Shown piece by piece: positions 8,786 through 18,500 of a stretch of DNA of 64,000 nt. The notes below the pieces were generated by a model, which was not told the origin of the DNA, searched no databases, and saw only the letters and a list, made by a program, of their open reading frames with translations. Numbering within the stretch: position 1 is the first letter of the stretch; the number at the start of each line of letters is the position of its first letter. The DNA is from Paracoccus fistulariae (GTDB taxonomy: Bacteria > Pseudomonadota > Alphaproteobacteria > Rhodobacterales > Rhodobacteraceae). Position numbers and translations under genes: made by a program. The DNA lies in contig NZ_CP067136.1 of the NCBI RefSeq assembly GCF_028553785.1, positions 3,222,501 through 3,286,500 of the forward strand. Direction: 5' to 3'.

Positions 8786-9673
8786 TCAAGCCGGGTCCGC
8801 TGCGCCGAAGGCGGGTTTTCGCACATGCGCGGCCGGGTCGGCAGGGCAAAGATGCGCGGCAGCGGGCATTTCCAGCATCTGACAGGCACGGCATGGCTGC
8901 AACATGGCCTGCGCCGAATGATCGACGCCGGGCACCAGATCGATCCGCCAGTTGAAGTCGCAGCGCAGCCGCAGCGCGGTCATCGCCGCCAGATTGAAGG
9001 TCCTTGTCGCGCGCGCCAGCCGGTCGCTCCCTTGCCGTTTCGCGGCCAGACTGCGCGACAGGCTGGGATCGGTGGCCTCGCGATCCTCCAGCCCCACGGA
9101 CAGCGTGATCGGACGCTGCAAATAGCGCCGTTGAAGCGCCTGACCAAAGGGTTTGGGAAAGGCGCCGCCCAGCCCGTAAGGCGCAGCTTCGCCCGTCGGA
9201 TAGCGTCCCAGAACCGGCAGGACATGGGTCGAGGGGCTGACGATCACGATCCGCTGCGGCGCGCGTTCAAACCCCTGAAAGGCCGCGACGCGCGACAGGA
9301 ACTGCGCCCCGGCCGAAAAGCCCCATAGCCAATAGGGCGCGTCCCCGGACGGGTGAAACTGCCGGACAATCGGCTCGACAAGGCGCGTGGTCCATTGCTG
9401 GCTGGGGCGCATGCGGCGTCGGCCATCGGTGATATTGCCGCGCTGATAGCGGTCCGGGGGGAAGCGCCGCTTGTCAAACAACGGCGCGGCAACGGTGACG
9501 CCGCAGGCTTCCGATAGAGGGATGGCGAAATCGCGCAGCATTTCTGCATTGGCGCTGTTGCCGTGAAACAGCATCAGCAGCCCGCCGCGATCTTCGGCGG
9601 GGCGATGCGTGAAAACCGTTAGCCTGACCCCCTCCACGCTGACATCCTGCCGCGCCGAGCCTTGCGATATCAC
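8786..9673 (-). CDS. Alpha/beta hydrolase, paralogue of the downstream gene
   Basis: The 295-residue product most likely starts at GTG 9673, with AAGGA about eleven bases upstream. It has LFHGNSA, the nucleophile elbow GFSAGAQ, a SPSTHVLPV strand and the probable catalytic histidine in GVDHSAQAM. Unlike its neighbour it has no signal peptide, so it should stay in the cytoplasm. About 40 residues after the last conserved motif contain several Cys and Ala and look like an extension. Substrate unknown; the pair probably arose by tandem duplication. Confidence 0.7.
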   Translation of the reverse strand: MISQGSARQDVSVEGVRLTVFTHRPAEDRGGLLMLFHGNSANAEMLRDFAIPLSEACGVTVAAPLFDKRRFPPDRYQRGNITDGRRRMRPSQQWTTRLVEPIVRQFHPSGDAPYWLWGFSAGAQFLSRVAAFQGFERAPQRIVIVSPSTHVLPVLGRYPTGEAAPYGLGGAFPKPFGQALQRRYLQRPITLSVGLEDREATDPSLSRSLAAKRQGSDRLARATRTFNLAAMTALRLRCDFNWRIDLVPGVDHSAQAMLQPCRACQMLEMPAAAHLCPADPAAHVRKPAFGAADPA

Positions 9674-9978
9674 CTGTTCATTCCTTCCGCCGCGACCCGT
9701 TCTGCAGATCTGTCCCGCTCTTGCCGCGACAAGAATGTGGGGAATGGCTGCGGCGCTGCAACTCGCAAATCCGCGAGCGATGGTTCCCTGCCGATATGTG
9801 ACGCGACGGACGGCGCAATTCCACCCGGTTGCGGTTTCCTTTGACTTCTGCCGCGCGGACCTGTAGGCCGCCCCCTTCGGCGCTTGAAGATTTCCGAAGA
9901 CGGGCAGGTGGGAGGCTCGTCGACCGGGGGAAAGTGCCGCTTATCCGGTGTTTGGCACCCCCTATTCTGGCGAAGAAG
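9674..9978. other. Divergent intergenic region, hydrolase and helicase promoters
   Basis: This 305-base gap lies between two divergent genes and should hold both promoters. An upstream extension of the helicase frame (from 9829) is open, but its residues are not helicase-like and the ribosome site is at 9971-9977. I see no RNA gene, repeat or clear operator. Confidence 0.4.
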
Positions 9979-11946
9979 ATGACACATGACAAAATTGCCG
10001 CGCCTTTGGCTGCGGCGCTGGCGGACAAGGGCTATGACAGCCTGACCGCCGTTCAAGAGGCTGTTCTGGCCGATGGTCTGGAAGGCCGCGATATGCTGGT
10101 CTCGGCGCAGACCGGTTCGGGCAAGACGGTGGCCTTCGGGCTGGCGATTGCGCCCGATCTGCTGGACGCGTCGCAGGCATTGCCGCCCGCGCAGGAACCG
10201 ATCGGACTGGCCATTGCGCCGACGCGAGAGCTTGCCCTGCAGGTCGCACGCGAGCTTGGCTGGCTCTATGGCAAGGCCGGCGCGCAGGTCGTCACCTGCG
10301 TCGGCGGCATGGATTTCCGCGCCGAAAAGCGCGCGCTGGATCGTGGCGCGCATATCGTGGTCGGCACGCCGGGCCGCCTGCGCGATCATATCGAGCGGGG
10401 ATCGCTGGATATGTCCTGGCTGCAGGTCGCGGTGCTGGACGAAGCGGATGAGATGCTGGATCTGGGCTTTCGCGAGGATCTGGAATTCATCCTGCAATCG
10501 GCCCCCAAAGATCGCCGCACGCTGATGTTCTCGGCCACCGTGCCGCCCGAGATTGAATCGCTGGCCAAGGATTTTCAGCGCGACGCCCAGCGAATCGTCG
10601 CCAAGGGCGAGGCGCGTCAGCATGGCGATATCGAATATCGCGCGCTGAACGTGGCCGCGCGCGACCGCGAACCGGCGATCTTCAACCTGCTGCGCTTTTA
10701 CGAGGCGCGCACCGCCATCATCTTCTGCAAGACGCGGGCCAATGTGACCCATCTGTTGGCGCGGATGTCCAATCGCGGCTTTCGCGCCGTGGCGCTGTCC
10801 GGAGAGCTTAGCCAGCAAGAGCGGACCCATGCCCTGCAATCGCTGCGCGACGGGCGGGCGCAGATCTGCGTGGCGACCGATGTGGCTGCGCGCGGGATCG
10901 ACTTGCCGGGGCTGGATCTGGTGATCCATGCCGATCTTCCGACCAATTCCGAGACCCTGCTCCACCGGTCTGGCCGCACCGGTCGGGCGGGCTCCAAGGG
11001 TGTCTCGGCCATGATCGTCATGCCGTCCGAGCGGAAGAAGGCCCATTCCCTGCTGCGCCGTGCCAAGCTGGATGCGGAATGGGGCGCACCGCCCTCGGCG
11101 GATGAGGTGCTGGCCCGCGATAATGAGCGGATGCTGGAAAGCCCGGTCTTTGAGGCCGATCCCGGCGATGACGCCGAACTGGCCGCCGATCTGCTGCACC
11201 GGTTCGGGCCGGAACGGCTGGCCGCTGCGCTGATCCAGCTGTGGCGCGAGGGTCGCCCCGCGCCCGAGGAACTGACCGTGCTGCAGGACCGTCCGCCGTC
11301 CGAGCCGCGCCAGCGTCCGGAATTCGGCGATTCCGTCTGGTTCCATCTTTCGGTCGGCTATAGCGGGCGGGCCGAGCCGCGCTGGCTGCTGCCCAAGATC
11401 TGCGATGCAGGCGGGATCAACCGCGATGCCATCGGCGCGATCCGCGTCAAGACCGATGACAGCTTCGTGCAGGTCGACGCCAAGATGGCCGAGCGTTTCG
11501 GCGCCATGACCGAGCTTGAACCGGGGCTGGAAATGACCCGTCTGGCCGAGGCCCCCGATCTGGACGCACCGCGCGGCAACAAGCCCGGCCCGCGTCCGGC
11601 CCGCGGCCCGCGTAGCCGTGACGAGCGTCCCTCGGCCCCGCGCCCACCGCGCAAGGATTTTGGCGACCGGACGGACGGGAAGCCCGCGAAAAGCTGGGAC
11701 AAGCCTGCCCGCGTCGCGAAACCCTCGGAAGCGGCCTTCCATGACGCGCCGCCCGCCGATGGCGACAAGCCCCGGAAAAAGCCGCGCTGGACGGCCGAGG
11801 ACAAAGCCAAGCGCAAGCCGCGCGCCGCGGTTCTGTCAGCCGATGACCGCCCCCGCCGCAAATTCGCCAAGGGCGGAAAACCCGGTTTCGCTGCGGGCAA
11901 GCCGCGTGGAGCGAAATCCGGCAAACCGCCGCGCAAGGGGAAATAA
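9979..11946 (+). CDS. DEAD-box ATP-dependent RNA helicase with DbpA-type RNA-binding domain
   Basis: I set the start at ATG 9979 behind GAAGAAG, giving 655 residues. Motifs in order: Walker A AQTGSGKT (about 43-50), PTREL, TPGRL, DEAD (about 154), SAT in FSATVP, and HRSGRTGRAG. A DbpA-like RNA-binding domain follows at about 450-525 (WFHLSVGYSGR ... INRDAIGAIRV). From about 535 the tail is a basic, disordered run rich in Arg, Pro, Lys and Gly, common in alphaproteobacterial DeaD-like helicases. It probably remodels ribosomal or messenger RNA, often in the cold. It is monocistronic and ends at a strong terminator. Confidence 0.93.
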   Translation: MTHDKIAAPLAAALADKGYDSLTAVQEAVLADGLEGRDMLVSAQTGSGKTVAFGLAIAPDLLDASQALPPAQEPIGLAIAPTRELALQVARELGWLYGKAGAQVVTCVGGMDFRAEKRALDRGAHIVVGTPGRLRDHIERGSLDMSWLQVAVLDEADEMLDLGFREDLEFILQSAPKDRRTLMFSATVPPEIESLAKDFQRDAQRIVAKGEARQHGDIEYRALNVAARDREPAIFNLLRFYEARTAIIFCKTRANVTHLLARMSNRGFRAVALSGELSQQERTHALQSLRDGRAQICVATDVAARGIDLPGLDLVIHADLPTNSETLLHRSGRTGRAGSKGVSAMIVMPSERKKAHSLLRRAKLDAEWGAPPSADEVLARDNERMLESPVFEADPGDDAELAADLLHRFGPERLAAALIQLWREGRPAPEELTVLQDRPPSEPRQRPEFGDSVWFHLSVGYSGRAEPRWLLPKICDAGGINRDAIGAIRVKTDDSFVQVDAKMAERFGAMTELEPGLEMTRLAEAPDLDAPRGNKPGPRPARGPRSRDERPSAPRPPRKDFGDRTDGKPAKSWDKPARVAKPSEAAFHDAPPADGDKPRKKPRWTAEDKAKRKPRAAVLSADDRPRRKFAKGGKPGFAAGKPRGAKSGKPPRKGK

Positions 11947-11949
11947 ACC

Positions 11950-11977
11950 AAAGGCCGCCTTCCGGGGCGGCCTTTTT
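11950..11977. terminator. Rho-independent terminator between convergent genes
   Basis: AAGGCCGCC and GGCGGCCTT form a 9-base GC-rich stem with a TTCCGG loop, followed by TTTTT on the plus strand and flanked by A's on the other side. It ends the helicase transcript and may also work for the convergent flavoprotein operon, whose stop codon touches it at 11977. Confidence 0.9.
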
Positions 11978-13221
11978 CATATCACGGCTTTTTCCACAAA
12001 GGGTCGGTTCGCAATGATGCGTTCCACGCCGACCTCGGTGAAATCCAGCGTCTGATAGGCGCCGTGGGTGATCAGTTCGGCCACCGCGCGCCCGGTCGCC
12101 GGGGCCTGTTGCAACCCGTGGCCGGAAAAGCCATTGGCCAGAATGAAATTCGGCAGATCGGAATGCGCACCGACGATCAGATTGTGATCCAGCGTGTTAT
12201 AGGCATAGTGACCGGCCCAGTAATTGACCGGGCGGATCGCCTCGAATGCCGGGGACCTCGCGGACAGCGCGGGCCAGATGATCTCGTCGAATTCATCGTA
12301 ACGGGGTTCGAAATCATCCGGGGCGACAGGCGGATCATGGGCGGGGGGACATCCCGCCAGAAAGCAACTCCCTTCGGGGCGGCAATAGACCCCACCCGGA
12401 TCGATCATCAGCGGCAGCCGCCCCTGATTGATCCGGGCCGAGCCTTCGGGACTGGCGGCACATGTGAAAACGGTGATGCAGCGTTTTCGGGCCTCGACCG
12501 GGATGTCCAGCCCGGCCATGCGGGCCGTCAGCGCCGCGCGCGGACCCGAGGCATTGACCACGTAACCCGCCGCGATCCGCTGCCCCGAGGCCAGCGTCAC
12601 CCCGGTGACCCGCCGCCCCTGACGCTGGATCGCCACGACCTCATCTGTGACGCAATCGGCCCCTTGCGCCCGCGCCTTGTTGCGAAACCCGTTCATCAGC
12701 CCGGTATTGTTGAACCAGCCTTCGCCCGAGCGCCCGTAAGAGGCCAGCGCGATATCCTCGACATTCAGATGGGGAAAGGCATGGGCCAGATCGGCGGGCG
12801 ACATCAACTCGACATCCGCGCCGCAGGCCTTCTGCACCTTGTGATTGTCGCGCAGTATCTGTTCCTGTTCCGCCGTGCGCGCCAGAAACAGATAGCCGCC
12901 GGGATGGAAATTCAGGTCGGGCCGGTCGCTGCCCACCTGCATCAGGTCCGGAAAATCGCGGATCACCTGCGATCCGTACTGGCTGATCTTGACATTGATC
13001 GCGTTGGAAAACTGCGTGCGGATGCCCGAGGCAGACAGAGCGGTCGAGGCGTGGCGATAGGTCGGATCGCGTTCGACAATCAGGACGCGGCCCTTGAAGC
13101 CGTCATTGGCCGTCAGGTAATAGGCGACCGCAGATCCGATCGCCGCCCCGCCGATGATGACCACGTCATAGCTGCTGTCCGAGGCGCGGCAATCCGGTTC
13201 GGGATCAGGCCGCCGCGCCAT
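11977..13221 (-). CDS. FAD-dependent oxidoreductase (DAO/glycine oxidase family)
   Basis: The 414-residue protein has an N-terminal dinucleotide-binding motif, VVIIGGAAIGSAVAYYL (about residues 20-36), and an FAD-contact IVERDP. Near the C-terminus, NGFSGHGLQQAPATGRAVAE is the typical DAO-family flavin-binding end. Family members oxidise secondary amines, sarcosine, glycine or D-amino acids. The substrate cannot be read from sequence. It starts three bases after the stop of a ThDP enzyme, so the two form an operon next to putR; a linked amino-acid breakdown is plausible but unproven. Confidence 0.85.
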   Translation of the reverse strand: MARRPDPEPDCRASDSSYDVVIIGGAAIGSAVAYYLTANDGFKGRVLIVERDPTYRHASTALSASGIRTQFSNAINVKISQYGSQVIRDFPDLMQVGSDRPDLNFHPGGYLFLARTAEQEQILRDNHKVQKACGADVELMSPADLAHAFPHLNVEDIALASYGRSGEGWFNNTGLMNGFRNKARAQGADCVTDEVVAIQRQGRRVTGVTLASGQRIAAGYVVNASGPRAALTARMAGLDIPVEARKRCITVFTCAASPEGSARINQGRLPLMIDPGGVYCRPEGSCFLAGCPPAHDPPVAPDDFEPRYDEFDEIIWPALSARSPAFEAIRPVNYWAGHYAYNTLDHNLIVGAHSDLPNFILANGFSGHGLQQAPATGRAVAELITHGAYQTLDFTEVGVERIIANRPFVEKAVI

Positions 13222-13224
13222 GGG

Positions 13225-14889
13225 TCAGCCCCGTTTCGACAGCGCGGCGTCGCGCATCTGGCTAAGCGTCTGGCGTGGGGTCAGCGCCTCGGGCGAGATG
13301 TTCAGATCCAGCAATGCGCCGCTGTCGGATGCCATCGCGCGGTCAAAGGCATCGGCGAAATCTTCGGTCCGTTCGACCCGTTCGGCGTGAAAGCCATAGG
13401 CGCGGGCGAGGGCGCTGAAATCGGGGTTGATCATGGTCGTGCCCGAGACGCGGTCGGGATAGTTGCGTTCCTGATGCGCGCGGATGGTGCCGTAGATCCC
13501 GTTATTCAGCAGCAGCACGATGGGTTGGGCGCCATGCTGCATGGCGGTCGCCAGTTCCGTGCAGTTCATCTGGAAATCGCCATCGCCCGCAAAGCAGACC
13601 ACCACGCGGTCGGGATCGGAGATCCTGGCGGCAATGGCGGCGGGCAGCCCATATCCCATGGCCCCGGATTGCGGCGCCAGCAGGCGGGCGCGCGGACCGA
13701 ATTTGAAGAATTTATTCGGCCAGACTGTGAAATTCCCCGCGCCATTGGTCAGTACCACATCATCGGGCAGGCGGTCGCGCAGATGCGCCATCACCTTGAC
13801 CATATCCACGGGCGAGGGCTGGTCGGGCGCGGCAAAGGACGCCTCATATGCCGCCCGTCCGGTTGCGCGCCACTCTGCCCAGTCGCCGGTCACCGGGCGC
13901 AGGGCGGCGGCGAATTCGTTCGGACCCGCCTGAATGCCCAGATCGGGCTGATAGATCTTGCCGATCTCCAGATCAGAGCCATGGACATGGATCAGCTTTT
14001 GCTTAGCCTGCGGCGCCGACAGCAGGCTGTAGCCATCGGTCGTCATCTCGCCAAAGCGGATATTCACGGCAAGGATCAGATCGGCATCGCTCAGCAGCTT
14101 GCGGACATGCGGGGGCATGCCGACGCCGGCCTCGCCACAAAAGACGGGCGAGAAATTGTCGAAGCGGTCCTGAAAGCGGAAAACGGCGATGGCGGGAATG
14201 TCCGAGGCCTCGGCAAAGGCCTGAAACGCGGCGCGGCCCGCATCGGTCCAGTTGCACCCGCCCAGCAGGATCAGCGGGCGTTTGGCCTGGGACAGCATCG
14301 CGCGGGCCTTTTCCATCGCCGCAGGAGAGGGCGCGGGTTCGGCGATCTCTGCCGGGCCGGTCAGCGGCGGGGTGTCGGTCAGATCTGTCAGCATGTCTTC
14401 GGGCAGGGCGATCACGACCGGACCGGGGCGGCCCGTGGTCGCGGTTTTCCAGGCGCGGGCGGTGATTTCGGGAATGCGCTCGACCCGGTCGATCTCGACC
14501 GCCCATTTCGCCATGCTGCCAAAAACGGCGCGATAGTCGATTTCCTGAAACGCCTCGCGGCCCCTCATGTCGGTGCCGACCTGACCCACGAAAATCAGCA
14601 TCGGCGCGCTGTCCTGCATCGCCGTATGAATCCCGATCGAGGCATTGGTGACCCCCGGCCCGCGCGTCACAAGGCAGATGCCCGGACTGCCGGTCAGCTT
14701 GCCCCAGGCTGCCGCCATAAAGGCCGCGCCGCCTTCGTTGCGGCACAGGATGAAATCCAGCTTGCCCCGTGTGTCATGCAGCGCGTCCAGCACGGCCAGA
14801 TAGCTTTCGCCGGGAATGCCGAAAGCCTTGGTCGCACCAAGCGCCCTCAGGCTTTCGACCAGAAGCTGTCCGCCATTGCGCTGCGCCAT
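13225..14889 (-). CDS. Thiamine-diphosphate-dependent enzyme (acetolactate synthase large-subunit family)
   Basis: The start is ATG 14889 behind AGGGGGA (554 aa); a longer frame to 14946 has no ribosome site. The Pyr domain includes AFGIPGES and the cofactor-activating Glu in CRNEGGAAFMAAAWG. A central domain follows, then the PP domain with the ThDP/Mg motif starting GDGDFQMNCTELA and ending LLNNGIYG. No regulatory small subunit (ilvN) is adjacent, so catabolic decarboxylation or ligation of a 2-oxo acid is likelier than branched-chain synthesis. It is coupled to the flavoprotein three bases downstream, which could supply a 2-oxo acid or imine. Confidence 0.85.
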   Translation of the reverse strand: MAQRNGGQLLVESLRALGATKAFGIPGESYLAVLDALHDTRGKLDFILCRNEGGAAFMAAAWGKLTGSPGICLVTRGPGVTNASIGIHTAMQDSAPMLIFVGQVGTDMRGREAFQEIDYRAVFGSMAKWAVEIDRVERIPEITARAWKTATTGRPGPVVIALPEDMLTDLTDTPPLTGPAEIAEPAPSPAAMEKARAMLSQAKRPLILLGGCNWTDAGRAAFQAFAEASDIPAIAVFRFQDRFDNFSPVFCGEAGVGMPPHVRKLLSDADLILAVNIRFGEMTTDGYSLLSAPQAKQKLIHVHGSDLEIGKIYQPDLGIQAGPNEFAAALRPVTGDWAEWRATGRAAYEASFAAPDQPSPVDMVKVMAHLRDRLPDDVVLTNGAGNFTVWPNKFFKFGPRARLLAPQSGAMGYGLPAAIAARISDPDRVVVCFAGDGDFQMNCTELATAMQHGAQPIVLLLNNGIYGTIRAHQERNYPDRVSGTTMINPDFSALARAYGFHAERVERTEDFADAFDRAMASDSGALLDLNISPEALTPRQTLSQMRDAALSKRG

Positions 14890-14971
14890 GCTGTCCCCCT
14901 GCGTTGCCCTGCCGTCATGCTGATCGCAGCGCGCGGGAAAATGCAATCCCGTTCAGACAGGTCGCATCCGG

Positions 14972-15436
14972 TCACGAGAGGCTGAAATCCTGCTCGACCA
15001 CCGCCTCCATCGCGACAAAGCTGGCGGTGGAGCTGATATGGGGCAGGGCCGAGATCTGCTCTGCCATGATCTTGCGGAACTCGCTCATATTGCGGGACCG
15101 GACCTTGACCAGATAATCGAAGCCGCCCGCGATCATATAGCATTCCTCGACCTCGGGGATCTTGCGGATCTCGGTATTGAACCGTTCCAGCGCCTTCTGC
15201 CGCGTATCCTCCAGCCGGATCTGCATATAGGCGACATGGGTCAGGCCCAGCTGCAGCGGCGACAGATTGGCGCGGTAGCCGGTGATCAGGCCCATCTCTT
15301 CCATCTGGCGGATGCGCAGGGCGACCGGGGTCTTGGACAGGCCGACCTTTCGGGCAAGCTCGCTGATCGGAATGCGCGCATTGGCGACCAGTTCGGACAG
15401 AATCTTGCGATTCGTGGGGTCAAGCTCGACATTCAT
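14972..15436 (-). CDS. putR: Lrp/AsnC-family activator of proline utilisation
   Basis: ATG at 15436 gives 154 residues, the normal Lrp length. An N-terminal helix-turn-helix (ELARKVGLSKTPVALRIRQM, about 24-43) is followed by an alpha-beta RAM ligand domain (EVEECYMIAGGFDYLVKVR). It is divergent from putA with a 111-base shared region holding a symmetric site, exactly as in Rhodobacter capsulatus, where PutR activates putA in response to proline. The gene name rests on this arrangement and family membership. Confidence 0.88.
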   Translation of the reverse strand: MNVELDPTNRKILSELVANARIPISELARKVGLSKTPVALRIRQMEEMGLITGYRANLSPLQLGLTHVAYMQIRLEDTRQKALERFNTEIRKIPEVEECYMIAGGFDYLVKVRSRNMSEFRKIMAEQISALPHISSTASFVAMEAVVEQDFSLS

Positions 15437-15458
15437 GCAGTATTTCCGTCGAATATTG

Positions 15459-15477
15459 TTCTGATTGCCTATCAGAA
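15459..15477. promoter_or_regulatory. Palindromic operator in the putR-putA intergenic region
   Basis: TTCTGAT (15459-15465) and ATCAGAA (15471-15477) form a perfect 7-base inverted repeat around TGCCT. A related half-site, TTCTGAAT, occurs at 15503-15510, nearer putA. Lrp-family proteins bind such repeated dyads, so these are likely PutR sites controlling both genes. Confidence 0.65.
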
Positions 15478-15547
15478 TTACATTCTTTGGGCGCACCGTC
15501 TATTCTGAATGCGATAGTATACGGCTAGCTGTTTTCTGGAGCCCGCC

Positions 15548-18500
15548 ATGTCCCCGACGTCTCTTGCCGCTTTTACCCTTGATGCCAAATATCGCGACGA
15601 AGCCGATCTTCTGCCGGAACTGATCGCGCAGGCCGATCTGTCCGAGGCCGAGCGGATCGCCATTACCGCCCGCGCCGCCGATCTGGTGCGCCGGATCCGC
15701 AAAGAGGCCAAGCCTTCGCTGATGGAACATTTCCTGTCGGAATACGGGCTGTCCACGCGCGAAGGTGTCGCGCTGATGTGTCTGGCCGAGGCGATGCTGC
15801 GCGTGCCCGACAAGATGACCATCGACGCGCTGATCGAAGACAAGATCGCGCCCTCGGACTGGGGCAAGCATCTGGGTGAGGCGTCCTCGTCGCTGGTCAA
15901 TGCCTCGACCTGGGCGCTGATGCTGACGGGCAAGGTTCTGGACGACGATCAGCCCGGCATTGCAGGCACGCTGCGCGGCGCGATCCGCCGTCTGGGCGAG
16001 CCGGTGATCCGCACCGCCGTGGGTCGGGCGATGCGTGAAATGGGCCGGCAATTCGTGCTGGGCCAGACCATCGACGCCGCGCTGGAAAATGCGCGCGCCT
16101 ATGAAAAGCAGGGCTATACCTACAGCTATGACATGCTGGGCGAGGCGGCGATGACGGCCGAGGATGCCCAGCGTTATGCCCGCGAATATGCCAATGCCAT
16201 CGCCGCCATCGCCAAATCCTGCACCAAGGGCTCGGTCGAGGCCAATCCGGGCATTTCGATCAAGCTGTCGGCGCTGCATCCGCGCTATGAGGTCGCGCAG
16301 GAAGAGCGTGTCCTGCAAGAGCTTGTCCCGGTGGTGCTGGATCTGGCCCGCAAGGCCAAGGCAGGCGGCATGGGGATGAATATCGATGCCGAGGAACAGG
16401 ACCGGCTGGTGATCTCTCTGAAGGTGATCGAGGCGGTTCTGTCCGATCCCTCGCTGGCCGGATGGGACGGGTTCGGCGTGGTCGTGCAGGCCTATGGCAA
16501 GCGCGCGGGCCAGACCATCGACTGGCTGTATCGGACTGCGCAGCGTCTGGATCGCAAGATCATGGTGCGTCTGGTCAAGGGCGCCTATTGGGATACCGAG
16601 ATCAAGCGGGCGCAGGTCGAGGGTTTCCCCGGCTTTACCCTGTTCACCAACAAATCCGCCACCGATGTCAGCTATATCGCCAATGCCCGCAAGCTGATCG
16701 GCTATGCCGACCGGATCTATCCGCAATTTGCCACCCATAACGCGCAAAGCGTGGCCGCGATTCTGGAAATGGTCGGCGGTATCAATTTCGAATTCCAGCG
16801 CCTGCACGGCATGGGAGAGCGCCTGCATGACATCGTGATCCGTGAAACCAAGGGGCGCTGCCGCATCTATGCGCCGGTCGGGGCGCATCGCGATCTGCTG
16901 GCCTATCTGGTGCGCCGCCTGCTGGAAAACGGCGCGAACTCATCCTTCGTGCATCAGATCGTGGATGAGGAGGTGACCCCCGAAGAGGTCGCCCGCGATC
17001 CCTTTGACGAACTGGTCACGGCGCGTCCGCCTGCGACGCTGGTGCAGCCTGACGATCTGTTTGGCGCCGGTCGCGAGAATTCGGCGGGCTTCGATCTGAC
17101 CGATGAAGAGACGCTGGCCCGGATCGAAAAGGCCCGTTCGGGCGATCTGCCCGATGCGGGGCCGCTGACCGCTTCCGATGCCATGGGAACCACCCGCCCC
17201 GTCCTGAACCCGGCCACGGGAGAGAGCGTGGCGCAAGTGACCGAAGCCTCGGCCGAGACGGTCGCGCAGGCGATTGCCGATGCGCGTCCATGGGATGCTC
17301 CGGCCGCTGATCGCGCCGCCGTGCTGCGCCGCGCGGCTGACCTTTACGAAGAAAACTACGGTCCCATCTTTGCCGCCCTTGGCCGCGAGGCCGGGAAATC
17401 GCTGGGCGATGCGGTGGGCGAATTGCGCGAGGCCGTGGATTTCCTGCGCTATTACGCCCAGCAAGGCGAACATCGTACCGAGGCACCGCGCGGCATCATC
17501 ACCGCGATCAGCCCGTGGAACTTTCCGCTGGCCATCTTCACCGGTCAGATCGCCGCGGCGCTGATGGCCGGGAATGCTGTGCTGGCGAAACCGGCCGAGC
17601 AGACGCCGGTGGTCGCGGCCATCGCGACCCGGCTGCTGCATCAGGCCGGTGTGCCTGCCAGCGCCCTGCAACTGCTGCCCGGCGATGGCGCGACGGTGGG
17701 TGCGGCGCTGACCGGCGACGCGCGCATCAATGGCGTCGTCTTTACCGGATCGACCGACACCGCGAAGATCATCGCCCGCAGCATGGCCAAACACATGGCA
17801 CCCGGCACCCCGCTGATCGCGGAAACCGGCGGTCTGAACGCGATGATCGTCGATTCCACCGCGCTGCCGGAACAGGCGGTGCGCGATATCGTCATGTCCT
17901 CGTTCCGCTCTGCCGGTCAGCGCTGCTCGGCGCTGCGCTGCCTCTATGTGCAAGAGGATGTCGCCCCGCATCTGATCCAGATGCTGAAAGGCGCGATGGA
18001 TGAGTTGACGGTGGGCGATCCCTGGCTGCTGTCCACCGATGTCGGCCCGGTGATCGATGATGAGGCGCAGGACGGCATCTCGGATTATCTGAGCAACAAT
18101 GCCAATCGCGTTCTGCACAAGTTGGACGTGCCCGCGCAGGGCCATTTCATCCCGCCGGCCATGTTGCAGGTTTCCGGCATCGAGGATCTGGAACGCGAGA
18201 TCTTTGGTCCGGTCCTGCATGTCGCGACCTATCGTGCCCGCGATTTGGACAAGGTCGTGGCGGCGATCAACGGGCGTGGCTTCGGTCTGACCTTTGGTCT
18301 GCACACCCGGATCGATTCCCGCGTGCAAGAGGTCACCGACGCGATCCATGTCGGCAATATCTATGTGAACCGCAACCAGATCGGCGCCATCGTCGGCAGT
18401 CAGCCCTTTGGCGGCGAAGGCCTGTCGGGCACTGGTCCCAAGGCTGGCGGTCCGCTGTATCTGGCGCGCTTCTTTGCGCCGGAACTGCCGCAGGCCGAGG

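Noticed and set aside
12064-14985. 973-codon plus-strand open frame over the flavoprotein and ThDP genes
   Set aside because: It spans two real opposite genes and their junction and has no recognisable domain.
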